64,000 bases of DNA, taken from positions 1-64,000 of the forward strand of contig JAQXDW010000146.1 of the NCBI GenBank assembly GCA_029251165.1. The letters run 5' to 3'. A program made the position numbers and the translations under genes. The notes beneath the pieces are model-generated. The model saw only the letters and a list, made by a program, of their open reading frames with translations. It was not told where the DNA came from and did not search any database. Origin of the DNA: Myxococcota bacterium (GTDB lineage Bacteria > Myxococcota_A > UBA796). Below, one piece after another: positions 33,114-42,368 of the stretch (positions within the stretch are counted from its first letter, which is position 1; each line of letters opens with the position of its first letter).

Positions 33114-34661
33114 ATGAAGGTTCTTCTTGTCTACGCCGAATTTCCGATCACCTACTGGGGGTTTCAGTACGCCACGGAGATGGTCGGACAGAAAGCCACC
33201 CTCCCGCCGCTCGGCATGCTGACTCTGGCCGCGATGCTGCCGGATGATTGGTCGCTGCGGCTGGTCGATCGCAACACCCAGAGCCTTCAGGATTCCGACA
33301 TCCGCTGGGCGGACGTGGTGATGGTCGGCGGGATGCTGATCCAGGCAGGGTCGATGAACGACACCCTCAGCCGTGCCCAGGCGCTCGGCAAACGCACCGT
33401 GGTCGGCGGTCCAGCACCGACCACTGCACCCGAGCTGTTCGAGGCGGCAGATGTCATCTTCCGTGGCGAGGCCGAGGGTCGCATCGAGGCGCTGGAAGAG
33501 GCCATTGCTGCGAGCGGGCGGGTCATCCTGGATGCGCCCGAGGATCGCCCGGATGTCACCACATCTCCGATTCCCCGCTACAGCCTCCTCACCCTGTCCG
33601 ACTACTCCTCGGTCAGCCTCCAGTACTCCCGAGGCTGCCCCTACCTCTGCGAGTTCTGCGACATCATCGAGATCTTCGGCCGTCGACCCAGGGTGAAGGA
33701 TGCCGAGCAGGTGTTTGCCGAGCTCGAGGCCTTGTACAAGGCTGGCTATCGGGGGCGGATCTTCTTCGTCGACGACAACTTCATCGGCAACCGCCGCGCG
33801 GTCCGCAAGATGCTGCCGACGATCAAGACGTTCCAGGAGGAGCGAAACTACCCGTTCTCGTTCTACACCGAGGCCACCGTCGATCTCGCCAGCGACACAA
33901 AGCTGACCGCTGAGATGGTTCAGGCGGGCTTCGGCTCTGTTTTTCTGGGCATCGAGACGCCATCCGCGGCTTCGCTCAAGGAGTCTGGCAAGACCCAGAA
34001 CCTCCGCGTCGATCTGCGCACCGCCATCGATACCCTCACCGTCGCGGGTCTGGAGATCATGGGGGGCTTTATCGTCGGCTTCGACAACGACGATCAGGAG
34101 ATCTTCCGCCTCCAGCGCGAGTTCATCTCGGATTCTCCCATTCCCCTGGCGATGGTCGGTCTGCTCGCTGCGCTGCCTGGCACCGCCCTGTGGCGGAGGC
34201 TGGAGAAAGAAGGACGACTGCGCTCTGCCTCGACTGGCGATCAGTTTGGCCGACCCAACTTCGAGCCGACCATGGACGAGAAGGTACTCCTGATGGGGTA
34301 CGCGAAGCTCATGGCGGAGGTGTACTCCGCAGAGGGCTACTACCGACGCTGCCGCGCACACATCGACCTCGCCGGCCCCACCCCCTCTCCCAAGTCCCTT
34401 CCGAGCCGGGCGCGCCTCAAGGACTTCGGGCGCTCGATAGTCAAGATCGGCGTCCTCAGCCCCCGCCGTCGGCAGTTCTGGTCGCTCCTGGCCCACACCG
34501 CGCGACGGACGCCGTCGAAGGTGGAGTGGATGATCATCCACGCATTCCAGGGAGAGCACCTCATCCGATACACTGACGAGCACGTGATCCCGAGGCTGAA
34601 CGAAGCGATTCGAGATGCGGGTCGAGAGGCGACGCTCGACAGGGGAGTGGCTGCCCGGTGA
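33114..34661 (+). CDS. B12-binding radical SAM protein with DUF4070-like C-terminus
   Basis: A 515-residue enzyme. The N-terminal cobalamin-binding Rossmann domain (about 1-140) opens MKVLLVYAEFPITYWGFQYA and has PPLGMLTLAAMLP. The radical SAM core has the CX3CX2C cluster motif RGCPYLCEFCD (about 174-184). The C-terminal part resembles DUF4070, as in B12-dependent methylases related to hopanoid and bacteriochlorophyll enzymes (HpnP/HpnR/BchE group). It probably methylates or rearranges a lipid or small molecule; the substrate is unknown. The LysR gene follows on the same strand. Confidence 0.88.
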   Translation: MKVLLVYAEFPITYWGFQYATEMVGQKATLPPLGMLTLAAMLPDDWSLRLVDRNTQSLQDSDIRWADVVMVGGMLIQAGSMNDTLSRAQALGKRTVVGGPAPTTAPELFEAADVIFRGEAEGRIEALEEAIAASGRVILDAPEDRPDVTTSPIPRYSLLTLSDYSSVSLQYSRGCPYLCEFCDIIEIFGRRPRVKDAEQVFAELEALYKAGYRGRIFFVDDNFIGNRRAVRKMLPTIKTFQEERNYPFSFYTEATVDLASDTKLTAEMVQAGFGSVFLGIETPSAASLKESGKTQNLRVDLRTAIDTLTVAGLEIMGGFIVGFDNDDQEIFRLQREFISDSPIPLAMVGLLAALPGTALWRRLEKEGRLRSASTGDQFGRPNFEPTMDEKVLLMGYAKLMAEVYSAEGYYRRCRAHIDLAGPTPSPKSLPSRARLKDFGRSIVKIGVLSPRRRQFWSLLAHTARRTPSKVEWMIIHAFQGEHLIRYTDEHVIPRLNEAIRDAGREATLDRGVAAR

Positions 34662-34724
34662 GAATCGAGTGGAGACGAGGCTGCTGATGCTCCCTTCGCT
34701 GCCACCCCCCTGCTGGCCAACCCC

Positions 34725-35603
34725 ATGAACCTCAACCACACCCTCGACCAGCTGCTCGTCCTGGACACCATTGATCGCCGCGGCACCTTTGCAGCCGCGG
34801 CCGCTTCTCTCCATCGGGTTCCCTCTGCCATCAGCTACGCGGTTCGGACCATGGAGTCTCAGCTCGGCGTGACCTTGTTTCAGCGGCTGGGCAACCGCAC
34901 CGTGCTCACGCCGGCCGGGCGTCGGCTGCTGGAGAGCGCCCGAGAGGTCCTCGCCCACGCCCGCGGACTGGAGCAGGTGGCCCGAGAGATCCGGGATGGC
35001 TGGGAGCCGGAGCTTCAGGTGGTGGTGGACGGGGTGTACCCAATGGGGCCGATCGCCTCAGCGCTGGCAGCATTCACCGCGCGTCGGATTCCGACCCGAG
35101 TTCGGCTGGACGTCGAGTATCAGGAAGGGGTGCCGGATCGCTGGAAGGCTGATGGGGCTGCACTGATGCTGATCCTCGACTTCGATCCGGAAGACGATCC
35201 GCTGACCATTCATGACCTTCCGCCCCTGGACATGGTGCTCGTTGCGGCACCCGAGCACCCCGCCACCACCGAGGAAGAGCCCGACCTCACGGATCACTTC
35301 GAGCTCGTCGTCAAGGACTCCTCGCCCCGCTATGCCCGGACCCCAAAGCAGACCTTCAACCGCAGTCAGCATGTCGTCTACCTCTCGGACTTCCACTCCA
35401 AGCGGCTGGCGGCGCTGTCGGGGGTCGGGTTCGGCTGGCTGCCGGAGCACTTGATCGCTGCGGACCTGGCTGCGGGCACCCTGGTCGGCATCGGCGGGCA
35501 GCGCTGGACCTACAATCCCAAGCTCGTCCATCGCTCCGATGTTCCCCTCGGACGGGCTGCAGCGCATTTTGCGGAGGCGTTGCTGGGGCGTAGTATTAAA
35601 TAA
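34725..35603 (+). CDS. LysR-family transcriptional regulator
   Basis: A 292-residue regulator with an N-terminal winged HTH (LDQLLVLDTIDRRGTFAAAA, VPSAISYAVRTMESQLGVTL) and a type 2 periplasmic-binding-like effector domain. It lies 63 bases downstream of the radical SAM gene in the same direction. Members acting on neighbours are usually divergent, so the target is uncertain. Confidence 0.92.
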   Translation: MNLNHTLDQLLVLDTIDRRGTFAAAAASLHRVPSAISYAVRTMESQLGVTLFQRLGNRTVLTPAGRRLLESAREVLAHARGLEQVAREIRDGWEPELQVVVDGVYPMGPIASALAAFTARRIPTRVRLDVEYQEGVPDRWKADGAALMLILDFDPEDDPLTIHDLPPLDMVLVAAPEHPATTEEEPDLTDHFELVVKDSSPRYARTPKQTFNRSQHVVYLSDFHSKRLAALSGVGFGWLPEHLIAADLAAGTLVGIGGQRWTYNPKLVHRSDVPLGRAAAHFAEALLGRSIK

Positions 35604-35684
35604 TCTGTTGCTGACGAGCAGAAAGGTTTGCTTTTCTTGTTGCTTGGGCGCGGTCACAGTGATCTTGCAAACTGGAGTTCGCTC

Positions 35685-36620
35685 ATGTCTCGTCTCGCCC
35701 TGCTTCTGCTGACCGGCTGTGCCACTGACTTCAGTCTCCAGGAGCTGACGGGGCCCCAGTCGGAGGGAGACGACACCGCAGCTCCCGAAGAGACGACGCC
35801 AGCACCTCAGGCGGAGGACACCGGCGACACCGGAGAGCCCACCGAGCCGGCCAATGATGAAGGCAAGGACGAGGATGAGCCTTCCTATGAAGAGGATCCG
35901 CCGGAGGATGACTGCACCGAGACCTCCGACCTCATCTACGTCATCGATCGCGACAACAGCACGCTCTACCTGTTCGACCCGGACTCACGAGCGTTCACCG
36001 TCGAGGGCCAGATAAGCTGCGGCGGAGGATCACCGGGCTCGATGGCGGTCTCCCGGAGCGGGACAGCGTACGTTCGCTACTCCGACGAGAGCCTGTACGC
36101 TGTAGATCTCGCCACCCTGTCCTGCTCCCTCACTGAATACCGCAGCCCCAACGGCTTCGGCTCCTTCGGCATGGGCTACGCCACCGACGATGCCGACACC
36201 TGGCGCGATGAGCTGTACATCGCCGACTCCGACCGGGTCGGTCAGCTGGACACCGGGAACTGGCAGCTGAACCTGCTGGGAAACATGCCCAGTCAGTCTG
36301 AGCTGACCGGGAACAGCGCCGGCGAGCTGTGGGCGTTCCTGCCCCTGGAGAGCCCCGCGGCGCTGGCGGAGCTGGACAAAGACACTGGCGCAGAGCTTCA
36401 GCGAATCCGCCTCAACGGCTTCCCCAGCCTCAGCGACATCGACACCTTCGCGTTCGCGGCCTGGGGCGGAGAGTTCTGGCTGTTCGTTCGGACCTACGGG
36501 ATGGGCAGCTCCACGGACGTCTATCGGGTCGGAACAGACGGCGTGCTCCAGCGGGTCCTGGAGGATGTCGGCTTCGACGTGGTCGGAGCGGGCGTCTCGA
36601 CCTGTGCGCCGAGCGAGTAG
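35685..36620 (+). CDS. Lipoprotein with acidic linker and beta-propeller
   Basis: A 311-residue lipoprotein. The ATG at 35685 has GGAG seven bases upstream and yields the short signal MSRLALLLLTGC. About 60 acidic, Pro/Thr-rich residues (including EDTGDTGE) tether a beta-propeller-like domain (about 80-300) with repeated strands such as SDLIYVIDRDNSTLYLFD. Its four Cys may pair. The likely site is the outer membrane or cell surface; role unknown. Confidence 0.75.
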   Translation: MSRLALLLLTGCATDFSLQELTGPQSEGDDTAAPEETTPAPQAEDTGDTGEPTEPANDEGKDEDEPSYEEDPPEDDCTETSDLIYVIDRDNSTLYLFDPDSRAFTVEGQISCGGGSPGSMAVSRSGTAYVRYSDESLYAVDLATLSCSLTEYRSPNGFGSFGMGYATDDADTWRDELYIADSDRVGQLDTGNWQLNLLGNMPSQSELTGNSAGELWAFLPLESPAALAELDKDTGAELQRIRLNGFPSLSDIDTFAFAAWGGEFWLFVRTYGMGSSTDVYRVGTDGVLQRVLEDVGFDVVGAGVSTCAPSE

Positions 36621-36652
36621 GGCGCTCACCCGACCCGCGCTACGCGTCCTGC

Positions 36653-37372
36653 TCAGTCACGCGTGCTGCTGGCTGTGACGGCACCGACACCGAGGCCAGC
36701 GGTGAGCGCGCCGGCCTTGCGCAGCTCCTCTTGCTCGGAGAACCGGGTGCCGAGGTAGGGTGCGTGGCTGCGGAGGAGGAGGGTGAACCGCAGCAGCTCC
36801 TCCAGCACGTCGGTCACCCGCTGTCGGTATGGAGACGGGCGCATCACACCCTCGGCGCTGAACTCCTGCCATGCCTTGGCGACCGAGGACTGGTTGGGGA
36901 TGGTCCACAGCCGCATCCACCGCCCCAGCACCCGCATCTGGTTGACCACGTTGAACGACTGCGAGCCACCGCAGACCTGCATCAGCGCAAGGGTGCGGCC
37001 CTGGGTCGGGCGGACCGCGCCGTCCTTGAGCGGGATCCAGTCGATCTGGTTCTTGAAGACGCCGGTCATCGAGCCGTGCTGCTCCGGACAGCACCACACC
37101 ATGCCCTCTGACCACGCTGCCCAGGCCCGGAGTCGCTGAACCTCGGGGTGGTCGTAGTGCTCGCGATCAAACACCGGCAGGTCGTTGGGGCGGAAGACGC
37201 GGACCTCCGCCCCCCAGCTGGTGAGGACTTCGGCGGCGTGCTCTGCGAGGAAGCGGCTGTAGGACTGCTGACGCAGCGAGCCGTAGAGGATGAGGAAGCG
37301 CGGCGGGTGGTCTGCTGCCGGGGTCTCTCGCAGCTGACGGAGCGTGTCGGGAATGGTGTGCGGGGGGAGCAT
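36653..37372 (-). CDS. arsH: ArsH-type NADPH-dependent FMN reductase
   Basis: A 239-residue flavodoxin-like reductase. FLILYGSLRQQSYSR (FMN phosphate loop), CCPEQHGSMTGVFKNQIDW and VRPTQGRTLALMQVCGGSQS are typical of ArsH, which oxidises organoarsenicals or reduces quinones and azo compounds. The ATG at 37372 has GGAG about six bases upstream. No arsenite transporter or ArsR is nearby, so a general oxidative-stress role is as likely as arsenic resistance. Confidence 0.88.
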   Translation of the reverse strand: MLPPHTIPDTLRQLRETPAADHPPRFLILYGSLRQQSYSRFLAEHAAEVLTSWGAEVRVFRPNDLPVFDREHYDHPEVQRLRAWAAWSEGMVWCCPEQHGSMTGVFKNQIDWIPLKDGAVRPTQGRTLALMQVCGGSQSFNVVNQMRVLGRWMRLWTIPNQSSVAKAWQEFSAEGVMRPSPYRQRVTDVLEELLRFTLLLRSHAPYLGTRFSEQEELRKAGALTAGLGVGAVTASSTRD

Positions 37373-37518
37373 TGCTTCTCCTTGATGAGGCTCTTGCTCT
37401 ATCACCCTGCTTTGTGCGCGTGCGGGGTGCTCACGAGGCGTCCTCAGCGGCACGGGCTGTCGTGCGTCAGCATCGGATCTGGCATCATTGGGCTGCTGAC
37501 TTGGCTGAGTGAGGGCGC

Positions 37519-38127
37519 ATGCGGGTGTGGATGCTGGCGATTCTGGTGGGCTGCGGAGGCGCGACCCTTGAAGACGACGACGACGGCGGCGGCCTCATCT
37601 TCCCCGGCGAGACCGACGAGCCGGGCGACGGGCTGAGCGTTGAGATCGAGACGACGATGGGTACCCTGGTGGTGGCCCTGGACGCCGCCGCGGCGCCGAT
37701 CACGGTGGAGAACTTCCTGGCCTACGTCGACGATGGCTTCTACGACGGCGCTGACGGCATGGGCGCGACGGTGTTTCACCGGGTCATCGATGGGTTCGTC
37801 GTCCAGGGTGGCGGGTTTACAGAGGGCGGCGGCAAGAAAGCCACCGACGCCGCCATCGTCCTGGAGTCTGACAACGGACGCTCCAACCGCGCCGGCACCA
37901 TCGCGATGGCCCGAACCGACAGCCCGGACTCTGCGACCAGCCAGTTCTACTTCAACCTCGTCGACAACGACTTCCTCGACTACACCGACGCCAGCAACCC
38001 TGGCTATGCGGTGTTCGGCGAGCTTGTGGAGGGGGCGGAGGTGCTGTCGGCGCTCGGGGCTGTCGCCACGGGCAGCGGCGACCAGCCGACGACCGATGTC
38101 GTGATCACCCGCTGTGAGCGGCGCTGA
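37519..38127 (+). CDS. Cyclophilin-type peptidyl-prolyl isomerase lipoprotein
   Basis: A 202-residue lipoprotein (signal MRVWMLAILVGC, lipid Cys at 12), an acidic Gly/Asp linker, then a compact bacterial cyclophilin domain. The catalytic Arg lies in VFHRVIDGFVVQGG and the substrate pocket in SQFYFNL. It would assist folding of exported proteins at a membrane surface. It is convergent with the next gene with one base between stops. Confidence 0.9.
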   Translation: MRVWMLAILVGCGGATLEDDDDGGGLIFPGETDEPGDGLSVEIETTMGTLVVALDAAAAPITVENFLAYVDDGFYDGADGMGATVFHRVIDGFVVQGGGFTEGGGKKATDAAIVLESDNGRSNRAGTIAMARTDSPDSATSQFYFNLVDNDFLDYTDASNPGYAVFGELVEGAEVLSALGAVATGSGDQPTTDVVITRCERR

Positions 38128-38128
38128 G

Positions 38129-38737
38129 CTACTCGGCGCTCCAGCTCGCGGCCTCGGCGGCTTCGGTGCCGGTCGAGCGCTGGAGCTGCCACTCCAGGTC
38201 GCCTGACCAGACGCCGTCGCTGCTGCTGCCCTGGACCAGGAGCGAGAGCGCGCCGGCATCGTCGGGGAGGGCTCCAGGCGACAGGTCTCCGCTGAGCACA
38301 TCCTCATCCAGGAGCGCCTCGAGGCTGCCGAGACGGCCCTGGACGGTGAGCTCGAACGGAGCCTGGAGCACGAGCAGCGAGCCGGCCGTGAGCGCGATGG
38401 TTCCGGAGATGCCCAGCGCCGAGGGGCAGCCAGAGGTGCTGTCAGACAGGGCCTGAGCGGGGCCGTCGAGGGCGACGGTGGCGCTGAGATCCGCCTCGCC
38501 CTGCCAGGCGCTGAGCAGGACGCCGTCGAAGTCGCCCCCCATCGCTGCGCGGACCTCAGCGGGGGTGAGCTCGGAGCCTGGAGGGGCGGACGCCTCGTCT
38601 TCCCAGTCGGTGCCCTCCAGCAGACAGGCCTCGTCGCCTTCTTCACCGATCTGAGTTCCGCTCCACGTGGGAAACAGTGGTCCGGTGTCGAGCGGGGTTC
38701 CTGAGCTGGGGAGACAGGCCATCATGAGCATCAGCAT
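38129..38737 (-). CDS. Hypothetical lipoprotein
   Basis: A 202-residue protein starting MLMLMMACLPSSG, a minimal hydrophobic signal with a lipobox-like Cys at residue 8. A second ATG six bases in (38731) is better spaced from the GAGG site. The mature part begins with LDTG, like the other lipoproteins here, and looks beta-rich and acidic. Not recognised. Confidence 0.65.
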   Translation of the reverse strand: MLMLMMACLPSSGTPLDTGPLFPTWSGTQIGEEGDEACLLEGTDWEDEASAPPGSELTPAEVRAAMGGDFDGVLLSAWQGEADLSATVALDGPAQALSDSTSGCPSALGISGTIALTAGSLLVLQAPFELTVQGRLGSLEALLDEDVLSGDLSPGALPDDAGALSLLVQGSSSDGVWSGDLEWQLQRSTGTEAAEAASWSAE

Positions 38738-38858
38738 GTCCTCAGCATTCGTCTTTCCGGCACGGTTCGCAACCCCTTATATGCACAAATCTTGCGCATT
38801 ATTGCCATCAATGAGAGCATTTTCGGGGTAGTCTTCGGGACATGAACCGGATCCACCA

Positions 38859-39812
38859 GTGAAGACCGTTGCCTCTCAGCTTCTCCGGGCTCTCCGAGGC
38901 CGTCGGAGCCAGGTCGCCTTCTCCCGGCGGCTGAAGTACCGCAGCAACGTGGCCGCCGACTGGGAGCAGGGCCGTCGCTATCCGACCGCCGGAGAGCTGG
39001 TCCGGGCCTGTCAGGTCGTCGGGGTCGACGTCGCGGCGGCCTTTGCCCGGTTCCACCCCACCGCTGCTGCGGCCTTCTCGCCGGATGATGCGGGCATCGC
39101 AGACTGGCTGGGGGCGCTGCGGGGGCAGGCCTCGATCCAGGACCTCGCTGTCCGAACCGGGCTGTCGCGGCATGCGCTGGGGCGCTGGCTGTCGGGGCGG
39201 ACCCGCCCCCGCCTCCCGGACTTCCTTCACCTCGTCGATGCCCTGACCGGTCGGGTGCAGGATCTCGTCGCAGAGCTGGTCGACATCGCGCAGGTTCCTG
39301 CCCTCGCCGAGCGTCGTCGTCGTGCAGCGGCGTCTCGTCGGGTCGGCATCGAGGCGCCGTGGACGCTCCCGGTCCTGCTCGCGCTCGAGACCGCTGGCTA
39401 CGCTGCCCTGTCCGCCCACGACACCGGCTGGCTCGCGCGCCTCCTCGGTCTGCCAGGGGTGCAGGTCGCGGACTGCCTCGTGCGGCTGGAGGAGGCGGGG
39501 GTCATCCAGCGGAAGGGAAGCCACTACACGGTCGGCGGGGCGCTGACCATCGACACCCGCGCGCATCCTGAGGCGGGCCGGGTGCTCAAGAAGCACTGGC
39601 TGTCGGTGGGCATGGCTCGGGTGGATGATCCTCACCAGTCCGACATCCTCGGCTACAACCTGTTCTCCCTCTCGCGTGACGATCTTGCGCGCATCGCGGA
39701 CCTCCAGCGGGGGTTCTATCGAGCGGTTCGTGGCATCGTCGCTGCCAGCGAGCCCAGCGAGGTGATCGCCCTGATGAACACCCAGCTGGTGACCTGGGAT
39801 CCGGAGGAGTAG
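38859..39812 (+). CDS. Regulator with two HTH modules and TIGR02147-like C-terminus
   Basis: A 317-residue protein starting at GTG. Residues 5-60 and about 75-135 are two XRE-like helix-turn-helix units (AFSRRLKYRSNVAADWEQGR; LAVRTGLSRHALGRWLSGRT), an internal duplication. The C-terminal part (winged-helix segment VADCLVRLEEAGVIQRKG, then NLFSLSRDDLARIADLQRGF) resembles the TIGR02147/DUF4423 family. The 120-base AT-rich upstream region, shared with the divergent lipoprotein gene, holds TGCACA-AATCT-TGCGCA, an imperfect palindrome and possible operator. Confidence 0.75.
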   Translation: MKTVASQLLRALRGRRSQVAFSRRLKYRSNVAADWEQGRRYPTAGELVRACQVVGVDVAAAFARFHPTAAAAFSPDDAGIADWLGALRGQASIQDLAVRTGLSRHALGRWLSGRTRPRLPDFLHLVDALTGRVQDLVAELVDIAQVPALAERRRRAAASRRVGIEAPWTLPVLLALETAGYAALSAHDTGWLARLLGLPGVQVADCLVRLEEAGVIQRKGSHYTVGGALTIDTRAHPEAGRVLKKHWLSVGMARVDDPHQSDILGYNLFSLSRDDLARIADLQRGFYRAVRGIVAASEPSEVIALMNTQLVTWDPEE

Positions 39813-39854
39813 GTGCTCGGGGTGGGCGACTCTCTCCGTGTCCTCACCGCATCA

Positions 39855-41624
39855 TCATGGCGCTGCGCCGGTCTGCGCGCTGCCGGCAGCACCGCCGACC
39901 ACCGGCAGACTCACCGACACGCTGTGAACCTGCTGGCGTGCGGTCGTGGTCTCCACAGCATCGGCCCAGTACTCGTCCGTGTTGGTGTGGGCCTCAAACT
40001 TTGGAAAGCTCGCGGAGGCCACCTCGACGCGGAGCTGGGCGCCGGCCTGGAACTGGAAGTCGATCGGCCAGGTCTCCACCACCAGCTCGACGGTCTCGCC
40101 GGGGGTGTACGCCACCCGGGCTTCGTCGCCCTCCCGAAACGACAGCGCGCGGATGCCCTCGCGGACATGAAGGGCTCTTCCGTCCTGATCAACCTCGACA
40201 ATCCGAACATTGAACGCGGTGTCTGCTGCGGAGGACGAGACCATCAGGGTGGCGGTGATCGGCCCCGCGATGCGCATCGGAGCGGGCAGCGGCGCGGTCT
40301 GCCACCCGATCATGTCGTCTCGCCGTTCGCAGAGGCCGTCCTGGTCGCGCAGGCCGACAGGAACCCCATCAAATCCGGGCGAGAGCACACCAGCGATGCT
40401 GCCAGCGCCGCCGATGCTGGGGGTTGGATCCATGGGATCGTAGTCGTAGTGTGCCGACAGCGCTGCGGCGGCCCCGTCCACCAGCGGCGCACGGCAGTCT
40501 CTGGCAGCTCCAGGCGCGGCGCTCAGGATCCGGGCCTCAGTGGGGGGTGGCCAGGCTGGAGCGAGCTGCCAGGTGTCTGCGCCCATCGTGTACACCAGGG
40601 TCTGCCCGACGGGGAGCGTGGCCGGGGTGCCCTTGAGGTGGTGATCGAGCCAGTCGAGGGTCCGGCGGCTCTGGTTGTAGGTGTCCTCCAGTCCGATGGG
40701 GTCGTCGATGTTGTCCAGCGCGACATCGGCGCTGCTGCTGCCGAGGTGATCCCAGGGACCGATGACCAGCGTGCTGATCGACTGGCTGGCGAGCCTCCGC
40801 CAGGTGGAGAGCTGGGCATCGATGAAGATGTCCGACCAGCCGCCCATCATCAGGACTGGAACCGTGGTCTGCTCGGGAATGGTGTCGGCCTGGAGGACCT
40901 CGGGAGACTGCCAGATGCCGACGGACTGCTCCTGGGCCTCCATCCACATGCGAAACCACGGCACCTCCACCCCTGCGGCGACGGTGTCGGCCTCGATGCG
41001 GGGACGGTGGGCGAGTGCGCGCTGGTAGTCTCGTCCGGCAAACGCTCGGAACCGCCGGTCTGGGATGAGGGTCATCCAGGCGGTGACCAGCTCATGCCGG
41101 AACATCCCGCCCTCGTAGGCGTTGCGGTACATCTCCAGGCCGAACACCGACGGGACGATCGTCTTGACCTGCGGCGGCAGGGCATCGGCCATCGACCACT
41201 GCACGCCCGCCATGTAGGAGGCGCCGATCAAGGCGATGTGGTCGTCTGACCAGGGCTGCGCGATGAGCCAGTCCAGGGCCGCCAGCCCGTCGGTCCGCTC
41301 GGAGGTGAACGGGCTCCAGTCGCCGCCGCTGTCGCCCTGCCCGCGGACCTTCTGCTGCACACAGGCGTAGCCGTAGCGAACGTACCGGGCGCACACGCCG
41401 TCGAGGTAGCGGTCGATGGGGTAGGGGTTTCGGATCAGGATCACCGGCCAGGGGCCGTCTCCCTTCGGCAGCGCGATCCGGGTGTCCAGGGTCACCCCGT
41501 CGGGCATCACGACGTCCGCTGAGATCCGCTCGCCGCGGCGGTGGGTGAAGTCGGGGAGGTCGAGGGTGCGCCGGGCGTGGTTGGGGGTGGCGATGGCTGT
41601 GGCGATCAGCGGCAAGGCAGACAT
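39855..41624 (-). CDS. CocE/NonD-family hydrolase (X-Pro dipeptidyl-peptidase-like)
   Basis: A 589-residue alpha/beta hydrolase. The nucleophile is Ser136 in LIGASYMAG, the acid Asp lies in GGWSDIF and the His in GPWDH. A C-terminal jelly-roll domain of the X-Pro peptidase type follows (about 420-575). The N-terminus (MSALPLIATAIATPNHA) looks like a short signal peptide, so it may be exported. Relatives cleave acyl esters such as cocaine, or X-Pro peptides. Confidence 0.88.
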   Translation of the reverse strand: MSALPLIATAIATPNHARRTLDLPDFTHRRGERISADVVMPDGVTLDTRIALPKGDGPWPVILIRNPYPIDRYLDGVCARYVRYGYACVQQKVRGQGDSGGDWSPFTSERTDGLAALDWLIAQPWSDDHIALIGASYMAGVQWSMADALPPQVKTIVPSVFGLEMYRNAYEGGMFRHELVTAWMTLIPDRRFRAFAGRDYQRALAHRPRIEADTVAAGVEVPWFRMWMEAQEQSVGIWQSPEVLQADTIPEQTTVPVLMMGGWSDIFIDAQLSTWRRLASQSISTLVIGPWDHLGSSSADVALDNIDDPIGLEDTYNQSRRTLDWLDHHLKGTPATLPVGQTLVYTMGADTWQLAPAWPPPTEARILSAAPGAARDCRAPLVDGAAAALSAHYDYDPMDPTPSIGGAGSIAGVLSPGFDGVPVGLRDQDGLCERRDDMIGWQTAPLPAPMRIAGPITATLMVSSSAADTAFNVRIVEVDQDGRALHVREGIRALSFREGDEARVAYTPGETVELVVETWPIDFQFQAGAQLRVEVASASFPKFEAHTNTDEYWADAVETTTARQQVHSVSVSLPVVGGAAGSAQTGAAP

Positions 41625-41677
41625 GGCGGCTCCGGAGGAGAGTGTCCTAACGTGACCAGAGCCGGTACTGTGGGGCG

Positions 41678-42364
41678 ATGGAACGCACCGAACGCGACTG
41701 GCAGTCCCTCAGCGCGGACCTCCTCGTCCGCGCCTACTCCCTCGGCGGGGGCAACACCGCAAACATGGTCGCCTTCCGGCTTCCGGACCGGGGGCTTGGG
41801 GTGATCAGCCCCTCGGCGCGGGTGCGAGATGGGGTGCTGGAGGCCCTGGAGGAGCACGGCACCGTGCGCGCCCTCATCGCGCCCAATGCGTACCACACCC
41901 TCGGCCTGCCGGTCTGGTCTCAGCGGTTTCCGGAGGCTGGGGTCTACGCCGGAGAGGCCGCGCTGGCGCGCATCCGAAAGCGCATCCCAGGGCTGGACGT
42001 TGCGCCAGTATCGATCTTGCATACCGGCGAGGACGCTGCGCTGATCGAGCTGCCGCAGATGCGCAACGGTGAGACCCTGCTGCGCACCACGGTCGATGGC
42101 CGAGAGGCCTGGTATGGCGGCGACGTCTTCCTCAACGTCAACGTCGATGCCCTCTCCGGCGCGCTCGGGATGTTCTTTCGGGTCGCCGGCATGGGGCCGG
42201 GGTTCGTGGTCAACCCGCTGAACCGGGTCGTGATGATGCGCGACCGCGGCGCGGTGAGGGCCTGGGCTGCCGAGACCCTGGGAGACGTCGGGGTCGTGAT
42301 TCCGGGGCATGGCGCGGTGCTGACGGGGGACGGGCTCGGGGCGCGCATGACCGCCATGCTCTGA
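41678..42364 (+). CDS. Metallo-beta-lactamase-fold protein with degenerate metal site (DUF4336-like)
   Basis: A 228-residue protein. The segment VRALIAPNAYHTLGLPVWSQ stands where the fold normally has HxHxDH, with only one His kept. Later segments WYGGDVF and VVIPGHG match the Asp and His strands. DUF4336-like proteins share this form. It may bind one metal or none, and the usual hydrolytic activity is unlikely. Divergent from the CocE gene by 53 bases. Confidence 0.65.
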   Translation: MERTERDWQSLSADLLVRAYSLGGGNTANMVAFRLPDRGLGVISPSARVRDGVLEALEEHGTVRALIAPNAYHTLGLPVWSQRFPEAGVYAGEAALARIRKRIPGLDVAPVSILHTGEDAALIELPQMRNGETLLRTTVDGREAWYGGDVFLNVNVDALSGALGMFFRVAGMGPGFVVNPLNRVVMMRDRGAVRAWAAETLGDVGVVIPGHGAVLTGDGLGARMTAML

Positions 42365-42368
42365 GCGG

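Noticed and set aside
32943..34958. Minus-strand open frame of about 670 codons
   Set aside because: Antisense to the radical SAM gene with its CX3CX2C motif; product is repetitive and motif-free.
38842..38862. Six-codon frame starting ATG just before the GTG of the two-HTH regulator
   Set aside because: Very short, no ribosome site; it overlaps the GTG start but nothing supports it as a leader peptide.
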